Shown one piece after another: positions 59,580-64,000 of a DNA stretch of 64,000 nucleotides. The DNA comes from Zonotrichia leucophrys gambelii. Lineage: Eukaryota > Chordata > Aves > Passeriformes > Passerellidae. The notes beneath the pieces are model-generated. The model saw only the letters and a program-made list of their open reading frames with translations, did no database searches and was not told where the DNA came from. The DNA is taken from the NCBI RefSeq assembly GCF_028769735.1, contig NC_088171.1:60075716-60139715 (forward strand). Reading direction: 5' to 3'. The position numbers and the translations under genes were made by a program. Position 1 is the first letter of the stretch. Each line of letters begins with the position of its first letter.

Positions 59580-62500
59580 TATATTATTTTATTTGGTTCT
59601 TCTCGCTCCCTCCTCCTTTCCCTACCCCTACATTTTGAAGAAATCCTTGATGACCTTTCTGCCCAGCCCTATGCTGGAGAAAGGACAGAATGGGCAATTT
59701 TGTCAGCCTGGGCATTGGCTCTTTGCTGTTTTTGAAGGAGGCATGCAGTTTCTGATGGGGGTGAGAGCTATGGCTCTTCTTGAGATCAGCTGTCCACTTA
59801 AACACATTTACAAAAAGTACATGGATACTTGCAGGTTTTATAAGAGTCCTCTATGTTTATCCAGTTTAGCTGGGCCTCCACAGGGTGGCACACTCTCTCA
59901 TTTCTGACACTGGGAGACTAAAGATCTTGGCTCAAAGATCAAGCCCTCAGTGTGGAGCAGGAGGTGGTTCAGAATTAGATGGCTGCAAAACTTTCTGAGA
60001 TGAAAAATACTTGTTCACTTCCCCAGAGCATTCAGTCTCTGCTTTAGCAATGTTGTAGTTGTGCCCTTCTCTGACTCTCTCTTCTGAACGGGCCTGGGGC
60101 ATGCAATGCAGACAGCTTCTTTCCTGGATAGGGCCCTCAGACCTGGGTCATAATTTGTCACACAGAACATAACGGAACTATTTTAGTCTATTCCCTACTC
60201 ACCATGAGTCAAATGACTCAAAATTTGTAATGTTATTTGTTGTTTCATCTCCAAAACATATTCAAGGACTCAGAGAAGTTACAAGCAGGAGCAGGATTTA
60301 AAAAAAAAAATTATATCATTTTCTTTATTTTATGTTACTCTTCTGATTCCATTTCAGGGCCAGTGCTCACAAATATTAACACAATGTAAATGTGCAGCCA
60401 CGAGCAGGCCCATGGATTCTTCCTCTGTTTGAGAAAGCATTTCAGCTTGAAAGAACATTTCTTGCAGTCTGGCAAAGAATATCCACAGAGCCACAGATAG
60501 CAGCAGAAGCAACACAAGCAGATCCTGTTTCCTGAAGAGTGAGAACTTGCAGAATGAATATCAGTACCAACTGATGGAATATTTTCGCAAGTAGAACACA
60601 TACGTATGACAAGAACTTTTTGCCTTCCAAGAGTTTCTCCTCTGCACTTCTTGGACAGTGATGCATGAAATGCACTTTTGTGCGTGCCCTGTGCTTACCT
60701 TGCACACAGGTAAAGATCAAAAGGGGCAGCTCTCAGTGGGGCAAGCAAGTAAGCCTGGAGCCCTTCCAAGCACAGGCTGTTTTCCATGAGCAAGAATCCC
60801 TGGGGAAATGGAGCCAATGGAAAAGCAGAGCTCACTTCTCCAAGGCTGTGATGTACAAGGAGACAAAGAAAGACAGGGTACTACTGGTACCTTGGAAGGG
60901 CCTGAGAGGAGTAACATCAGCTTAGTCTGTCTTGGATATGAAATACCTGACCAAAAAAAGAGGGAAAGAAGTGTGCAGGTAACACAACTTCTCAGGATCA
61001 GAGAGATCTAATACACTGAGCTGAGAAAAGGCTTGGAGTGCTTCACTGTTATCAGTCCTCACAATCTCTAGTTGCAAGGCTCAGATTCTGTGGGAAGACT
61101 GACTCTCTGAAGAAAAAGCACCAACACATAGACAGTGGCTTTTCAAGGAGCTGAGAGTCAAGCTTAAAACAGATGAGTTAGGATTTAGCAACAATGTGGC
61201 TCCTGTTGAGAGAAATTTTACATGATATATGACTTCAAAAGAGACACTGCATGTAAACCCCTCTGGATCCCTTCCTGTTGCTTTATTTACTCAGACGTCT
61301 TTTAAGATCTGGAGCTAAATCCACAGGCTGGGGATAGTGATAGGCATCTGCTCCGTGGAATCAGCCTGATAGGAAATCACATACAAGGATGTGTGGCTAC
61401 AAATCCTCTTCCCCATCCCAGAAAAATATACTTGGGAAAAACAACAGCATGCTGGATTCACATCTACCTATGGACATTAAGCCACTGATTAAGTGCCACT
61501 TGCCTGTTCATGCCCTGCAGGGTTCTGTTTCAGAGCAGACGTCGTGGCAGGATTTGATCTCTTTGGAGGCTTCAGTACAGATTAACACATCTTTGCATTA
61601 TGTACTTTTAGCATCAGAAACTACTCATTTCTGCAAGTCTTCTTATTTCCTTCTCCTTCATATACTTAAATATCAAAAGAAATAGACATAACCTAGAACA
61701 GGAGAGTAACATCATTTCTAGAGGGTTTCTAAGTACTTGTTTTAAGAAATTATAATTTTGAGTTTTTCAGGAAAACAAAAATGCTGCTAGAACACTTCAG
61801 AGCAACCAGACATTTTTTTTGAGATGGCCACTGGTTAAAGCTGAGGTATATACATTTAAATGACAACATGTTTGCCTAGGGTCTAATGGGGACAAAAATA
61901 CAAGCAGTCTCATCAGCAGTCTTCCACTACAGGAGAATAAAACAAAAAAAACCGCCAAAAAGGTACGAAGAAGAATTAAAAATTCAAGAACACTTTCCTT
62001 CGTACATTTCTTCTGCAAGTGTTTTTATTTTCTGGGTACAGAGCTGTTTTTAACCTTTCACCTGCTAGATAAAAAACAGTAAAAAAATTGCAAAAACAGT
62101 AAAAACCAGTAAAATTGCTGTACTACATTTTTGCCTGGAAATCAGGAAGGATCTTTGGTTACCTTAATACTAATGCTCCAGAGTCTGCTTCGTGAAAGAA
62201 AGTGAAATAAATCTCTGCTTGCCCTTACCTTATGTGAATTTACAATTCACTGCTAATGTTTCCTGCAGTTCATGATTGCTGGTACCTTTCTGAGAAACCC
62301 AAAAGTATTTTATTTATCTTAGACTATGATATCTTACTCAGACATACATATAGTTAGGGCTTACACTGCTTTATTCTGCTTCAGCTGTAGCCACCTAAGA
62401 TCTTCCCTGTAAATACTGCATGATAAACAACATCTCAGCTACAATCTCCTTAATATCTGCTTGTCTTTGCATCACTGCTGTAATGCAACTTTGAAGTTAT

Positions 62501-63510
62501 CACTCTTGGTTTTTTATACCACAGGAAAACCCTAAAAGCAAGAGAAAGAGGGGAAAATATATGTTACTGTAGGTTCGTTTTTCCTATAATGAAATGGTGT
62601 ATTATATCAAATATACCTTTGGAGTTATAGTGATGTCTTGGAAAAAAAGATTTTGCTGGTTTTCCTGGAAGAGAGTTATATTTCTCTGCAGTGGCTGGTA
62701 TGGGGCTGTGTTTTAGGTTTGTGCTGAGCACACACTGGATAGTAAAGAGATGTTTTTATTATTGCTGAGCAGGGCTTGCACAGAGCCAAGGCCTTTTCTG
62801 CTTTCCATACTGCCATGCTGGCAAGGAATGTGGAGGTGCTTGGGAGGGTGGGAGGAGACCCAGATAGGACAGGTGCCCCCAGCTGACCAGAGGGATATTC
62901 CACACCACACAACATCATGGTCTGTACATAAAGTGGAGAGAGGAAGAGGGAGGAAGGGAGTGATGGTGTTTTTCTTCCCAACTAATCATTACAAATGATG
63001 GGGCTCTGCCCTCCTGGATGTGGCTGAACCTCCCTGCCCATGCAGAGCTGGGAATTAACGCCTTGTTTCGCTTTGCTTTTGTGTGTTTCTTTTGCTTTTC
63101 CTATCAAACTGGCTTTATCTCAACCAATGAATTTTCCATCTTTTACCCTTCCAAGTCTCTCCCTAGTCCTGCTGGTGAGGAGCAAGTGCCTGCATGGGGC
63201 TTGGCTGGTGGCTGAGGCTAAACCACTACAGTGTATTAATAGTCTGTCTTTTCTTTCTCCCTAGCTAATTAATTAAGAACTGGTGCTACCCTGAAAGCAA
63301 TTCTCTCTGAAATGCCTTCTCACATGAAGGGAAGGTAGAGGTATCCCATCAAAAGAGGTTGGCTTTCAAAGTCTGAATGTCAAACTCAAAACAACATCCT
63401 CTCTGGTGAGTCTTGGGTCAAAATATTGTTAGCACTTTTGTTCAGTGAGTAACTTAATTTATTTGAAAGATGCAGTGAATCTGAGAAATGAATTAATCAA
63501 TAATAAAATT
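59580..63510. other. Non-genic unique DNA
   Basis: No gene was recognised. Open frames up to 104 codons (for example + strand 59593-59907 and - strand 62676-62981) have no recognisable family. A-rich runs lie at 60301-60312 and near 61946. The region 60700-61020 is GC-balanced and could hold an unrecognised old repeat. Confidence 0.5.
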
Positions 63511-63515
63511 AATTG

Positions 63516-63577
63516 TTTGAAAATTAATTTTCAAATGTGCCAAATAATTTTCAATATTCTTGAAAATTATTTGGCAC
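63516..63577. repeat. Palindrome cluster: 20-bp perfect palindrome plus 18-bp hairpin
   Basis: TTTGAAAATTAATTTTCAAA (63516-63535) is a perfect 20-base palindrome. One base later GTGCCAAATAATTTTCAA (63537-63554) and TTGAAAATTATTTGGCAC (63560-63577) form a perfect 18-bp stem with a TATTC loop. All arms share the AATTTTCAA word, which suggests serial foldback events. Confidence 0.93.
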
Positions 63578-63579
63578 TT

Positions 63580-64000
63580 TTCCAAATGCATTCTCATTCT
63601 AACATGATGGAGACACTTCTGTAGGTTACCCCAGTGTTCACCCTCTGAGGAGCAGGCTGCCATTTTGACATATGCCAAATATCATCTTTTGTTCTAAAAT
63701 ATTTTTTTTAGTTATGTGATGGAGTCACAGGGTACTGTCAGGTATATTCTCAGTGTGAAGAAAGTTATCGTACTGTCACTTTGGAGATATGACAACATTA
63801 TTACAAAATATCGCAGGATGTTGAGAGATCTACTTATTCAAATGTGGTTTTTTATAGATTAAAATCTACCTGAAGAGGCCCAGACATGTATTACATTTCA
63901 TTCCTGTATCAGTCAGAAATAGCCTATGTTGCACACAGAAGACTGTATAAATATTGCCTATCTTCTTGACAACTTTTTTAGCAATGAGAGGTTTTTTATT
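63580..64000. other. Non-genic unique DNA to window end
   Basis: No gene or repeat was recognised. Confidence 0.5.

Noticed and set aside
1..64000. CRISPR arrays, operons, tRNA or rRNA genes
   Set aside because: No regularly spaced repeats with unique spacers, no tRNA cloverleaf or rRNA motifs were seen, and the DNA is vertebrate in character.

Overview
This is vertebrate nuclear DNA, most likely avian. The best evidence is a set of CR1 LINE fragments: one on the + strand (about 58863-59575), two on the - strand (about 47820-48086 and 49479-49730), and two older, eroded pieces (about 34566-35108 and 40150-40238). Their 3' ends carry the CR1 signature of a 'ttggactcgatgatc'-type tract followed by 'ggtcccttccaactc', with the reverse complement in the - strand copies. 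The window otherwise looks AT-rich, with typical vertebrate microsatellites (CA, GT, ATGAA, AAAT, GGAA) and homopolymer runs. Nothing suggests a bacterium, plasmid or phage.

I found no protein-coding exon, tRNA, rRNA or known ncRNA gene that I can support. The longest open frames (about 130-210 codons) are explained by low-complexity DNA, lie across retrotransposon relics, or have no recognisable domain. The window is best read as intergenic or deep intronic DNA. The sequence alone does not say which, nor which gene is nearby.

Layout. 1-16490: mostly unique AT-rich DNA with a C/A-rich patch (1268-1373), an AT block (3612-3800) and a near-perfect 30-bp inverted repeat (4498-4573). 16490-18600: a short CpG-retaining GC island (about 17280-17660) and a CA repeat. 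18600-34560: unique DNA with several compact segments that look like conserved regulatory elements because of clustered homeodomain, CCAAT or octamer cores or retained CpGs (about 22620-22960, 23391-23560, 24980-25160, 28600-28880, 29850-30260, 30380-30600). 34560-35166: an ancient CR1 tail followed by 39 consecutive T. 35170-47800: unique DNA with a second CR1 tail relic and an octamer-bearing candidate element near 45700. 47820-49730: two CR1 3' ends in the same orientation. 51900-52560: a 35-bp tandem duplication, a GC-rich 250-bp patch and another candidate element. 53221-54150: the most striking structure, a large GGAA array interspersed with GTGGCGG units, apparently present as two tandem copies with related 3' flanks. 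54150-64000: unique DNA, a 15-bp perfect hairpin (56849-56884), a CR1 tail (58863-59575) and a palindrome cluster (63516-63577).

I see no clear new biological system here. The items most worth checking are the GGAA/GTGGCGG compound array and its duplication, the young-looking inverted repeats, the two GC-rich patches and the candidate conserved noncoding elements. The last group needs a cross-species alignment that I could not run.
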